This document shows, piece after piece, positions 8,785 to 20,018 of a DNA stretch of 64,000 nt. This stretch comes from Streptomyces cyaneofuscatus (lineage in GTDB: Bacteria > Actinomycetota > Actinomycetes > Streptomycetales > Streptomycetaceae). A program made the position numbers and the translations under genes. The stretch is taken from assembly GCF_000718135.1 (NCBI RefSeq), contig NZ_JOEM01000010.1, forward strand, positions 1 to 64,000, written 5' to 3'. Each line of letters opens with the position of its first letter. Within the stretch, counting starts at the first letter, position 1. Under the pieces are notes generated by a model. That model worked only from the letters and a program-made list of their open reading frames with translations. It made no database searches and had not been told where the DNA came from.

Positions 8785-10233
8785 GTGAGACCCGCGCCGA
8801 CCATCCTTCACCTGGACATGGATGCCTTCTACGCCTCGGCGGAGCAGGCGGCCAAGCCCAGCCTGCGCGGGAAGGCGGTCGTGGTGGGCGGCCTCGGTCC
8901 CCGAGGGGTCGTCGCCACCGCCTCGTACGAAGCACGGGTTCTGGGCGTGCACTCCGCGATGCCGACGGCCCAGGCCAGACGGCTCGCGCCGAACGCCGCC
9001 TATCTGGTGCCCCGCTTCTCGCTCTACCGGTCGGTGAGCGAGCAGGTGATGGAGCTCCTGGGGCGGCTCTCGCCGCTGGTGGAGCCGCTGAGTCTGGACG
9101 AGGCCTTCGTCGACCTGGAGGCGGGCGGGGTCGCGGACGACACGGTGTCGGCCCGCAGGACGGGGGAGCGGCTGCGTACGGCCATCCGGGAGGTGACCGG
9201 GCTGAGCGGGTCGGTCGGGCTCGCCGGTTCGAAGATGCTCGCCAAGATCGCCTCCGAGCAGGCCAAGCCGGACGGCCTGGTGCTCATCGAGCCGGGCACC
9301 GAGCGCGAGCTGCTCGCCCCCATGTCGGTACGGACGCTGCCGGGCGTCGGGCCCGCCACCGGGGACCACCTCCGGCGAGCCGGGATGACCACCGTCAACG
9401 ACCTCGCGGAGGCGGGGGAGGCGGAGCTGGTACGGCTGGTGGGCAAGGCCCATGGCCACGGTCTTTACCGGATGGCGCTGGGGCTCGACGACCGGCCGGT
9501 GGTCGCCGAGCGGGACGCCAAGTCCGTATCGGTCGAGGACACCTTCGATGTGGACCTGCACGACCGGGTGAGGGTGCGCGCCGAGGTGGAGCGGCTGGCC
9601 GTGCGGTGTGTGGAGCGGCTGAGGTCCGCCGACCGGTCGGGCCGCACGGTGGTGCTGAAGGTGCGCCGCTACGACTTCTCCACCCTGACCCGCTCCGAGA
9701 CCCTCCGGGGCCCCACGGACGACCCCACGGTGGTCCGTGAGGCGGCCGCACGGCTGCTGGAGGCGGTGGACACCACCGGGGGCGTACGGCTGCTGGGCGT
9801 GGGTGTCACGGGGCTCGCGGACTTCACGCAGGAGGATCTGTTCGCACAGGCCGCGGACGCCCGGGAGCGGGCGGCCCGGGCGGAGGTGTCCGAGAAGCCG
9901 GTAGCGGAGGACAGCAAGCCGGTCGAGGAGGAGCCCGAGAGCGCCGAGCAGCTCGCCGCCCGGCGCTGGCCCGCCGGACACGACGTACGCCACACGGCGC
10001 ACGGACACGGCTGGGTGCAGGGGAGCGGGGTGGGGCGGGTGACGGTCCGGTTCGAGGAGCCCGGCGGGCCGGTCGGCCGGGTCGTCACGTTCCGCGTCGA
10101 CGACCCGGAGCTGAGCCCGGCCGATCCGCTGCCGCTGGTCCGCGACCCGGTCGACTACTCCTCCTGGCCGGCCAGCCTGCCGAAGTCACGGTCGGGGCCG
10201 GTCTCCGCCGCCGGCGGGGAGTCCAGACCGTAG
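8785..10233 (+). CDS. dinB: DNA polymerase IV (Y-family translesion polymerase)
   Basis: This 482-aa protein has the Y-family catalytic residues: D11/D13 in LHLDMDAFYA and D105-E106 in SLDEAFVD. Helix-hairpin-helix and little-finger regions follow. It extends lesions with low fidelity during DNA damage tolerance. It is about 130 residues longer than E. coli DinB. A canonical beta-clamp-binding motif QEDLF lies at residues 349-353, where the polymerase core ends, and an extra C-terminal domain follows. The GTG start has GGAGG just upstream. The 3' end overlaps the convergent PRC-barrel gene by 79 bases. Confidence 0.93.
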   Translation: MRPAPTILHLDMDAFYASAEQAAKPSLRGKAVVVGGLGPRGVVATASYEARVLGVHSAMPTAQARRLAPNAAYLVPRFSLYRSVSEQVMELLGRLSPLVEPLSLDEAFVDLEAGGVADDTVSARRTGERLRTAIREVTGLSGSVGLAGSKMLAKIASEQAKPDGLVLIEPGTERELLAPMSVRTLPGVGPATGDHLRRAGMTTVNDLAEAGEAELVRLVGKAHGHGLYRMALGLDDRPVVAERDAKSVSVEDTFDVDLHDRVRVRAEVERLAVRCVERLRSADRSGRTVVLKVRRYDFSTLTRSETLRGPTDDPTVVREAAARLLEAVDTTGGVRLLGVGVTGLADFTQEDLFAQAADARERAARAEVSEKPVAEDSKPVEEEPESAEQLAARRWPAGHDVRHTAHGHGWVQGSGVGRVTVRFEEPGGPVGRVVTFRVDDPELSPADPLPLVRDPVDYSSWPASLPKSRSGPVSAAGGESRP

Positions 10234-10526
10234 TGGCGGTAGAGCTGCAGCTCCTGCTCCGGGGAGAGGTGCCGGCCGACGCCGAAGTCCGGGGCGCCCT
10301 TGATCAGCGTGCGGTCGAACGGGACCCGCAGCTCGTCCTCGACGAATTCGCTCGGCTCCAGCGGGACGAAGGCGTCCCTGCTGAACAGGCCGGTGCGGAC
10401 GGCCGCCCACTCGGGCACGCCCGTCGCGTCGTCGAGATAGACCTCATCCACCGTTCCGATCTTGGCGCCCTTGCGATCGAAGGCCTTGCGGCCGATCAGG
10501 CGGCGCGGATCGATGTCGGTCTGCAC
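10155..10526 (-). CDS. PRC-barrel domain protein
   Basis: This 123-aa protein carries a PRC-barrel (LIGRKAFDRKGAKIGTVDEV, then YLDDATGVPEWAAVRTGLF and VPLEPSEF), a small beta-barrel found in ribosome maturation and photosynthetic reaction-centre proteins. Its C-terminus holds HLSPEQELQLYRHYG, usual in stand-alone actinobacterial members. These often belong to stress regulons; nothing here identifies a partner. The GTG at 10526 has GGGAGG 4 bases upstream and is preferred over the ATG at 10547. Confidence 0.87.
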   Translation of the reverse strand: MQTDIDPRRLIGRKAFDRKGAKIGTVDEVYLDDATGVPEWAAVRTGLFSRDAFVPLEPSEFVEDELRVPFDRTLIKGAPDFGVGRHLSPEQELQLYRHYGLDSPPAAETGPDRDFGRLAGQEE

Positions 10527-10690
10527 GGTGCCTCCCACTGGTCCCACTGCCTGAAAGGTGGTCCTCTGTCACTTCAGGGGTGATCCCCTGTCGCTCCACC
10601 AGCACCAGACAAGTGCAGATCCGTGGCGTCGGCCACTCGAGGACTCCACGGGGATGGCCGCTGGTAGGCTGGCAGGTGGCTGCTGACCCC

Positions 10691-10913
10691 GTGCGGGAGA
10701 GTCCTCCGGTGCAGAATTCGGAGGCGCCGAAGGAGCAAATCCTCCCCGGAATCTCTCAGGCCCCCGTACCGCACGGACGAGGTCACTCTGGAAAGCAGGG
10801 CGGGTTCGTGCGGGCACATGCCGGGACGGACTGGACCCTCACCGACGGTGAAAGTCGGCACGCCCCCGGGCGGGCCGGTGAAGCTCTCAGGTTGAGATGA
10901 CAGAGGGGGAGGC
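10691..10913 (+). promoter_or_regulatory. Tandem glycine riboswitch controlling gcvP
   Basis: Two consecutive glycine aptamers are recognisable. The first runs from about 10691 to 10795 with GCGCCGAAGGAGCAA, AATCTCTCAGG and ACTCTGGAAAGCAGG. The second runs from about 10813 to 10913 with GGTGAAAGTCGGC, GAAGCTCTCAGG and GATGACAGAGGG. The pair lies about 60 bases upstream of the gcvP start. Glycine riboswitches activate glycine cleavage genes in Streptomyces, so glycine should turn gcvP on here. Confidence 0.92.
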
Positions 10914-10974
10914 CGTTCGGGCACCCGCGCCGTGGTGCCCCTCGCAGGTCGTGACAGACCAGGAGGCCTCCACC

Positions 10975-13860
<2,886 letters not shown>

Positions 13861-13889
13861 CGCCTGGGGGCTGACGCCTGACATGCGTC

Positions 13890-13923
13890 GGGGCCGGTGC
13901 GGGGATCTCCCCGGGCCGGCCCC
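13890..13923 (+). terminator. Hairpin after gcvP
   Basis: GGGGCCGG / CCGGCCCC with a GC-rich inner stem begins 30 bases past the gcvP stop. It also separates gcvP from the convergent small gene. Confidence 0.65.
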
Positions 13924-13955
13924 TTCTCCGTACTGCGTGTTCTTTACGTCCGCCC

Positions 13956-14162
13956 TCAGGCGGCTTTCACCACGCGGCCCGCTGCCGACAGCCGGTGCGG
14001 GGCGATGATCTGCCCGTCCGGCAGCAGCTCGCCGGTGTCTTCGAAGAGCAGGACACCGTTGCACAGGAGGCTCCAGCCCTGTTCCGGGTGGTGTGCCGTC
14101 AGACGGGCCGCCTCCCGGTCGGGGGAGTCGGCGGTGGGGCAGGGTGGCTGGTGCTGGCACAT
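13956..14162 (-). CDS. DUF5999 family small protein
   Basis: This 68-aa protein begins MCQHQPPCPTADSPDREAA and contains HHPEQGWSLLCNGVLLFED and GELLPDGQIIAP. I recognise it as a short family common in Streptomyces (DUF5999). The CxxxxxC and histidine pattern at the N-terminus could bind metal, but no function is known. I chose the ATG at 14162 because the family starts there; an in-frame extension to 14219 has no family similarity. Confidence 0.8.
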   Translation of the reverse strand: MCQHQPPCPTADSPDREAARLTAHHPEQGWSLLCNGVLLFEDTGELLPDGQIIAPHRLSAAGRVVKAA

Positions 14163-14480
14163 GGATGGGTTCTTTCGCTGCGTCGAGTCGAGTGTCCTGC
14201 GGCTGGATGAAAGGTTCATGGCCGCCCCCGTATCAGTCGGTCCGGTCCCAGTGTTGCCCTACGGGGGTGATTCCGCAGGGATTTCGCTGCAGCTCCCGTA
14301 CTCCTCTCATGACGCGTCACCCGCGCGGACGGTTCACCGCAACTGCACTGTCCCTTCGGGTGGTTCGGGATGGCCGGGACGGGCTAGTCCGAGTGGGTAG
14401 GGCGGAGCCCCCGCGATGACCCGTTCCGCCGCAGGGCGTTCGGGTCACCACGGGGGCCGGTCGTTCCCCTCGGCCGCCGG
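14163..14480. other. Intergenic region with a terminator for the downstream minus-strand gene
   Basis: No convincing coding sequence is seen. A long imperfect stem (14407-14423 with 14441-14457, two mismatches in 17) lies just past the stop of the gene at 14481-15071 and is its likely terminator. The rest should hold the promoter of the DUF5999 gene, which I could not pinpoint. Confidence 0.6.
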
Positions 14481-15071
14481 TCAGGCGGAGCTGAGCAGCG
14501 GGCCGGGCGCCACCCGCAGGGTCATGACGGGCAGCAGATCGGCGACCCGGTGCGGACGGTGCGCGGCGATGCCCGGCGGCGCCGGCGCCAGGGGCACCAG
14601 GACGTCGGCCGGGGCGAGGACACTGCCGGAGGCGTCGGCATCGTCGTCGGGGTTGTCGTGCAGCCAGAGGGTGAGCATGTACAGCTCGGGGATGGAGAGA
14701 AGTCTCGCCTGGTACGCCGTGGGCGAGGCCTCCGCCTGGCGGACCGCGAGCTCCGTCGAGGCGAGGTAGGGGCCCTCGAAGAAGTGCGAGAAGCTCCAGC
14801 CGTCCGGCGTGAGCATGGTGTCCGCGGCGGCGATCGCCCGGCCTTCGCTCCGGATCAGGAAGCGCCAGGCCGCGAGGCGGGTCCGGGGTGCGGTCCCGGT
14901 CGGGGTGATCCGGTCCAGGACGTGCACGGGAAGCGGCAGTTCGGGGCTGAGCGGTCCCTGGACGGACCGGAGGGCGGAGGTCCGCGCCTGGCGGACCGCG
15001 GTGGGAGATCCGAGGGCCGCGAGAACACTGCGCAGGGCGGGCGCGGGAGCCGAGGGGACATGCAGCGGCAT
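14481..15071 (-). CDS. Conserved hypothetical protein
   Basis: This 196-aa soluble protein has no domain I can name. It has an alanine- and arginine-rich N-terminal region, WRFLIRSEGRAIAAADTML, FSHFFEGPYLAST, YMLTLWLHDNP and a proline-rich C-terminal segment. The layout resembles other small Streptomyces proteins with no assigned role. I chose the ATG at 15071 because AGAGGCGA lies upstream of it; in-frame sequence to 15188 looks non-coding. The hairpin at 14407-14457 is its likely terminator. Confidence 0.65.
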   Translation of the reverse strand: MPLHVPSAPAPALRSVLAALGSPTAVRQARTSALRSVQGPLSPELPLPVHVLDRITPTGTAPRTRLAAWRFLIRSEGRAIAAADTMLTPDGWSFSHFFEGPYLASTELAVRQAEASPTAYQARLLSIPELYMLTLWLHDNPDDDADASGSVLAPADVLVPLAPAPPGIAAHRPHRVADLLPVMTLRVAPGPLLSSA

Positions 15072-15566
15072 AGTGGGTCGCCTCTCACTTGGAGACACGG
15101 TGATGCGTGGGCGGGTGCAGACGGCGCTGTCGGCGTGCGGGGCCAGAGGAGGCCGATGACGGGCCGGATGACGGGCCGGTTGCGTCAACTCTCTGCCTCG
15201 TCAGGCGGAGTTTATACGACACGTGTTCACTCAGTGTTTCCGCTAGCTGCCGGGGATATTTCGCGCAAGGCGATATCAGGACGTGAAAATGCGGTTTTCC
15301 TGGTGATTTGATCGGCCGTTTCCGCTCCGGCCTGCGCCTCTTTTGGCGGAGCGGTAGGCCGAAACTCGTCGGTGTTTCCACCACGCACTCTCCGGGTGAA
15401 AATGCCGCTCGCCGGGTGCCCCGGGAATGTGCCCCCGGTCTCCGTCAACCAGCCTAGCGGGTTTCCGGGCGGCTGTGGGGCGTTACGGATCACTCCCACT
15501 GGGCATTATCGATCGTGATGCACGCGGCCCGGTCGGCGGGCCGACCACTGGAGGAGGGACCCCTCG
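15072..15566. other. AT-richer divergent promoter region
   Basis: This 495-base gap between divergent genes is clearly less GC-rich than its surroundings around 15210-15310 and 15330-15410. It holds no plausible gene. It probably carries promoters for both neighbours. A weak candidate for the plus-strand gene is TTACGG, 17 bases, TTATCG near 15484-15512. Confidence 0.5.
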
Positions 15567-17072
15567 ATGGGGGAGAAGGTCGTGGCGGGAGCCGTTGACC
15601 TGTCCGATCGGCAGGCGTACCGGACCAAGCTGAACCAGTGCCTGGAAGGGCTGGGCAGACTGCTGGCGGAGCGGAGGTTCGACCGTCCCCGAAACCTGAT
15701 GGGGCTGGAGATAGAGCTGAATCTCGCGGGCTCCGACGGCCTGCCCCGGATGATGAATCAGGAAGTGCTCCAACGTATCGCGAGCCGGGATTTCCAGACG
15801 GAACTCGGGATGTTCAATCTGGAAGTAAATATCGTTCCGCACCGGCTCGGCGGCCGGGTATTCGATCAGCTCTCGGAGGAGTTGCGCACCGGTCTCGCCT
15901 ACGCTCACCGCAAGGCCGGTGAGGTGGACGCGGGCATCGTCATGATCGGAATCCTGCCCACGCTCGGCGAGCACGACGTGGTCTCGGCGAATCTCTCCGA
16001 CGTGGACCGCTACACCCTGCTCAACGACCAAATGGCGGCGGCCCGGGGGGAGGATTTCGTCCTCGATATCGAAGGCGTCGACCACCTCGTCTGCTCCTCG
16101 CCCTCGATCGCCCCCGAATCGGCCTGCACCTCGGTCCAGTTGCACCTCCAGGTGACGCCCGCGCGGTTCGCGGACGTGTGGAACGCCGCCCAGGCGATCG
16201 CCGCCGTCCAGATCGCGCTGGGCGCCAACGCCCCGTTCCTCTTCGGCAAGGAGCTCTGGCGGGAGTCGCGGCCCCCGCTGTTCCAGCAGGCCACCGACGT
16301 ACGGCCGCCGGAGCTGGCGAACCAGGGGGTGCGGCCCAGGACCTGGTTCGGGGAACGCTGGATCTCCTCCGCCTACGAGCTCTTCGAGGAGAACCTGCGC
16401 TACTTCCCGCCGCTGCTGCCGATCTGCGACGACGAGGAGCCGCTGCGGGTCCTCGACGAGGGAGGGGTGCCGGAGCTGGCCGAGCTGGTCCTGCACAACG
16501 GGACGGTCTACCGCTGGAACCGCCCGGTGTACGGCATGGCCGACGGCGTCCCGCACCTGAGGGTGGAGAACCGGGTGCTCCCGGCCGGCCCGACCGTCAC
16601 CGACGTGATCGCCAACTCCGCCTTCTACTACGGGCTCGTCCGGGCGCTCGCCGAGGAGTCCCGGCCGGTGTGGAGCATGCTGCCGTTCGAGGCCGCGGCG
16701 GAGAACTTCACCGAGGCCTGCCGCCACGGCATCGACGCCGAACTGCTCTGGCCGCGCCCCGGCCGCGCCGGCGGGCTGGCGAAGATCCCCGCCGTACAGC
16801 TCGTACGGGAGGAGCTGCTCCCGCTGGCCGCGGCCGGTCTGGACGCCTGGCACATCGAGCCCGTCGACCGGGACCGCTACCTCGGGGTCATCGAGGAGCG
16901 CTGCAAGCGGCGGGTCAACGGGGCCTCCTGGCAGGTCGCCACCTACCGCCGGGCGCTAAAGGCCGGGCTCGGCCGGGAGGCGGCGCTGGCGGCGACCACC
17001 CGGCGCTACGCCGAGCTGATGCACGCCGGGGAGCCGGTCCACACCTGGCCGGTGGGGTTCCCGGCCCCCTGA
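15567..17072 (+). CDS. Glutamate-cysteine ligase family protein (GCS2-like)
   Basis: The 501-aa protein has the glutamate-cysteine ligase fold signature near its N-terminus (RNLMGLEIELNL, compare GxExE of the family). Further matches are GMFNLEVNI, SVQLHLQV and HLRVENRVLPAGP. Members join glutamate to an amine using ATP; some make gamma-glutamylcysteine, others different gamma-glutamyl amides. No biosynthetic partner is adjacent, so the acceptor cannot be told. Actinobacteria use mycothiol, not glutathione, which favours another product. The ATG is preceded by GGAGGAGGGA at 15550-15559. Confidence 0.75.
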   Translation: MGEKVVAGAVDLSDRQAYRTKLNQCLEGLGRLLAERRFDRPRNLMGLEIELNLAGSDGLPRMMNQEVLQRIASRDFQTELGMFNLEVNIVPHRLGGRVFDQLSEELRTGLAYAHRKAGEVDAGIVMIGILPTLGEHDVVSANLSDVDRYTLLNDQMAAARGEDFVLDIEGVDHLVCSSPSIAPESACTSVQLHLQVTPARFADVWNAAQAIAAVQIALGANAPFLFGKELWRESRPPLFQQATDVRPPELANQGVRPRTWFGERWISSAYELFEENLRYFPPLLPICDDEEPLRVLDEGGVPELAELVLHNGTVYRWNRPVYGMADGVPHLRVENRVLPAGPTVTDVIANSAFYYGLVRALAEESRPVWSMLPFEAAAENFTEACRHGIDAELLWPRPGRAGGLAKIPAVQLVREELLPLAAAGLDAWHIEPVDRDRYLGVIEERCKRRVNGASWQVATYRRALKAGLGREAALAATTRRYAELMHAGEPVHTWPVGFPAP

Positions 17073-17080
17073 GGCACGTC

Positions 17081-17170
17081 CGTACGGTGGCGTGCCTCAG
17101 GCACGTTCGTACGGGGCGCGCTTCGTACGGCGGCAGGCGCTTCCGTACGGCAGCAGGCCTTTCCGTACGC
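17081..17170 (+). repeat. Cluster of CGTACGG repeats
   Basis: CGTACGG occurs at 17081, 17108, 17124 and 17144, with a variant at 17164. The last three units are spaced exactly 20 bases apart, and the units at 17124-17143 and 17144-17163 share 17 of 20 bases. The first copy sits inside the stem-loop GAGGCACG / CGTGCCTC, which could terminate the upstream gene. Confidence 0.7.
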
Positions 17171-17205
17171 GGGCGGGGGCGGCGGTTCCGGTCGGGGCGC
17201 CGCTC

Positions 17206-18996
17206 TCACTCCTGGGTGGCGCGGCCGTTCTGCCCGGCCGTCATGATGGCCTGGAGGATGACGGCCTGGATCTCCGCCGGGTCGCTCACCTCGTACCCGT
17301 CGCCCCCGGTGATCCGCGCGATCTCGGCCACCTCCTCGCGGTCGGCGTCCGGGCCCACCGCGATGGCGATGACCGGAACGGGACGCTCGGTGTCGGCGAG
17401 CTCCTTGAGCTCGGCGATCAGCGCACTCCGGGAGATGCCGTCCTCGTCCTGGTTGGACCCGTCGGTGAGGATCACCAGGGCGTTGAACTTGCCCTTCACA
17501 TACGTCGCCCGGGCCTCCTTGTACGAGGCCAGCGTGGTGTCGTACAGCCCGGTCGCCCCGCCCGGCACGGGCTGGAGCCCCGCGAACGCCGCCGAGAGCT
17601 TCTCGCGGTGGGTGGAGCCGCCCTGGGCCGGGTCGCCCAGCCGGCGGGTCTCCATGAGCTGGCGGTAGTCCTTCTCGCCGTCCAGCGTGGTGGCGAACTC
17701 CCACAGGCCGATCTCGTCGTCCGGGGTGAACTGGGTGAGCGCCTGGATGAGCGACTCCTTGGTGACGTCCATCCGGGACTGGCCGCGACCCGGCACGAGC
17801 GTGGCCATGGAGCCCGAGGCGTCGACCACCGTGGTCAGCCGGGCGCTCTGGACGGTGATCGTCCACATCCCCAGCATCTCCTGGAGCTGCTTCGCCGACG
17901 GTGCCTCCGCCGCCGACGTGGCGTACGGCTGCGGCGACCTGCCGCCCGCCGACGTGACGACGGCGTCCTCGGCCGCCCCGTCGGCGGGGCGGAACCCGTA
18001 CCGGGCGAGGACGGCTCGCGAGCTCCTGTCGTTGAGGAGGGTCATGAAGCGCAGGGCGGCCCGGGACTGGGCGAGGGTCAGCTTCTCCTCGTCGACCAGC
18101 GTGTAGGGGTAGTCGAGCAGCGGAGTGCCGTCCTCCGGGTAGAACAGGTTCAGCCTGCCGCTGCCTGTCGCCTCCGCGTTGTGCGTGAAGGCGGCCTGCT
18201 CGGATATGAGGACCGCCTGGTTACGTCTCGGATTGCCCTCCTCGGCTCCGGAGCGGCTCCGCGCCAGGGTCTCCAGCACCTGCGCGTCGCTGTCCGACAT
18301 CCGCTCGGCCAGCACCTTCGCGGTCTCCGCGACCCTGGTGTCGCTGTCCCCGCCCTGCTGCGCGGACGAGCCGCCGATGCTGGTGAGCGCGAGGAGGCCG
18401 GTGGCGCTGCGCGCCGGGTCGGCCGCGCCGAGGCGGACCTTCTCCGACTGGAGGGAGGCGCCGACCAGCTCGGCCCAGGAGTACGTCCTCTTCGGCCAGC
18501 CCAGCCGCTTCGAGGCGGACGGCACCATGGCGAGGGCCACCGGGGAGGAGGCCACCGAGTCCGAGGGGGAGATGGGGGTGCCCGTGCCGAGCCCCTCGGC
18601 CCGGTCCAGCCAGAGATCGGAGTCGGGCAGCCAGACCTGGAAGTCCGGGGTCTCGCCGCCGCCCGCGAGCGCGTCGGCCACCTTGTAGGAGTCGCGGGCC
18701 ACCACCTCCACGTCGAGGCAGTGGCCGTCGGATCGCACCTCGTCCGCGAAGGCCTGCTCGGCGATGTCACGGACCGCCGGGGCGATGTCCGGGGAGGCGG
18801 CCAGGGACAGACGCACGGCGGAGTCCTCGCAGGACTCGGAGAACGACAGCAGGCCGCCGTTGACCGCCACCCCTGTTCCCGTCGCCACCGCGAGCACGAG
18901 CAGCGTGGCGATGGCGATGGTGCGACGCCTGCGCCGGGGAGACGCGTCCCCGCGTGTCCCCGGCGCGCCGGCGTCGGGCAAGCTGTGACGTCCCAT
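17206..18996 (-). CDS. Membrane-anchored substrate-binding and von Willebrand factor A domain protein
   Basis: This 596-aa protein begins with a basic tail and one transmembrane segment (TIAIATLLVLAVATGTGVAV). A periplasmic-binding-like region follows (about residues 60-360), then a C-terminal VWA domain with the metal-site motif VVDASGSM (DxSxS) and LVILTDGSN. Such proteins are thought to act outside the cell in metal-dependent protein binding; ligand and partner are unknown. The start at 18996 has AGGGGG upstream; the in-frame extension to 19059 is not supported. Transcription diverges from the CPBP gene. Confidence 0.8.
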   Translation of the reverse strand: MGRHSLPDAGAPGTRGDASPRRRRRTIAIATLLVLAVATGTGVAVNGGLLSFSESCEDSAVRLSLAASPDIAPAVRDIAEQAFADEVRSDGHCLDVEVVARDSYKVADALAGGGETPDFQVWLPDSDLWLDRAEGLGTGTPISPSDSVASSPVALAMVPSASKRLGWPKRTYSWAELVGASLQSEKVRLGAADPARSATGLLALTSIGGSSAQQGGDSDTRVAETAKVLAERMSDSDAQVLETLARSRSGAEEGNPRRNQAVLISEQAAFTHNAEATGSGRLNLFYPEDGTPLLDYPYTLVDEEKLTLAQSRAALRFMTLLNDRSSRAVLARYGFRPADGAAEDAVVTSAGGRSPQPYATSAAEAPSAKQLQEMLGMWTITVQSARLTTVVDASGSMATLVPGRGQSRMDVTKESLIQALTQFTPDDEIGLWEFATTLDGEKDYRQLMETRRLGDPAQGGSTHREKLSAAFAGLQPVPGGATGLYDTTLASYKEARATYVKGKFNALVILTDGSNQDEDGISRSALIAELKELADTERPVPVIAIAVGPDADREEVAEIARITGGDGYEVSDPAEIQAVILQAIMTAGQNGRATQE

Positions 18997-19176
18997 GTCG
19001 GTGGTGCCCCCTGAAGACGAACGATGAACGGTGAACAAGGAAAAGGGGGACCTCACCACCGCCGATGGTGGTCGTCCCCCGGCCTGTCGCGCATGATCTT
19101 CGTACCTGCATTCGAGACCCTAGCGGGACGGTGGGCGGGATGAGACGCGATTGCAGAACAAAAGGCAGGTGGAGCG

Positions 19177-19971
19177 GTGAAGGTGGGGCGCGTGGCTGAT
19201 TCTTATCCCCAAGAGGGCCTATCACGAGGGATCTTGCGGTCGGAGACGATCCTGGTCCTGGCGCTCTCCCTGGGCGCGAGTGCGGTCTCCGCACTCATCA
19301 GCTTTGTCGGATCGCTGACGAAACCGGGAGGTCTGAAGGATCAGGCGGCGACGCTCAACGGTTCGTACGCCCCGGGCCGTCCATGGCTGGATCTGGCGTG
19401 GCAAATGTTCGGAATCGCAACGGCCCTGGTGCCGGTCGCCCTGGTGGCGCACCTGCTCATCAGGGAGGGGGCGGGCTTGCGGACCATCGGATTCGACCGC
19501 ACCAGGCCGTGGTTCGACCTCGGTCGCGGAACGCTGATCGCGGCGGGCATCGGCAGCGCCGGGCTGGCCTTCTACCTGGTCGCCAGGGCGAGCGGCTTCA
19601 ACCTCACCGTCGTACCGGAGTCGCTGCCCGACGTCTGGTGGAAGTTCCCCGTGCTCATCCTCTCGGCGGCGGAGAACTCCGTGGTGGAGGAGGTCATCGT
19701 CGTCGCCTACCTGCTGCGGAGGCTGGACCAGCTGGGCTGGTCACCGATGGCCTCGCTGGCGGCCAGCTCCGTGCTGCGTGGCTCGTACCACCTGTACCAG
19801 GGCATCGGCGGCTTCATCGGCAACATGGTGATGGGTGTCGTCTTCGTGCTGCTGTACCGGCGTTGGGGGCGGGTGGGGCCGCTGGTCGTCGCCCATACGC
19901 TGCTCGACATCGGGGCGTTCGTCGGGTACGCGCTGCTCGCGGGGAAGGTGGACTGGCTGCCGACGCCGTGA
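19177..19971 (+). CDS. CPBP-family intramembrane protein (Abi/protease-like)
   Basis: The 264-aa protein has about seven or eight transmembrane helices and the CPBP (CAAX protease / bacteriocin-processing) core: the EE pair in NSVVEEVIVVAYLLRRL, a histidine in RGSYHLYQG and a histidine in VVAHTLLD. The usual EExxxR arginine is replaced by valine, so protease activity is uncertain. The start could be GTG 19177 (AGGTGGAG upstream) or GTG 19192. Confidence 0.8.
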   Translation: MKVGRVADSYPQEGLSRGILRSETILVLALSLGASAVSALISFVGSLTKPGGLKDQAATLNGSYAPGRPWLDLAWQMFGIATALVPVALVAHLLIREGAGLRTIGFDRTRPWFDLGRGTLIAAGIGSAGLAFYLVARASGFNLTVVPESLPDVWWKFPVLILSAAENSVVEEVIVVAYLLRRLDQLGWSPMASLAASSVLRGSYHLYQGIGGFIGNMVMGVVFVLLYRRWGRVGPLVVAHTLLDIGAFVGYALLAGKVDWLPTP

Positions 19972-20018
19972 GGAGGGGGGCGTCCTGCGGTGGCTGCGCA
20001 GGACGCCCTGCCCGACGT

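Noticed and set aside
16178..19014. Long plus-strand frames over the ligase 3' end and the VWA gene
   Set aside because: Low-complexity composition typical of a shifted frame; the ligase and VWA genes explain the coding signal.
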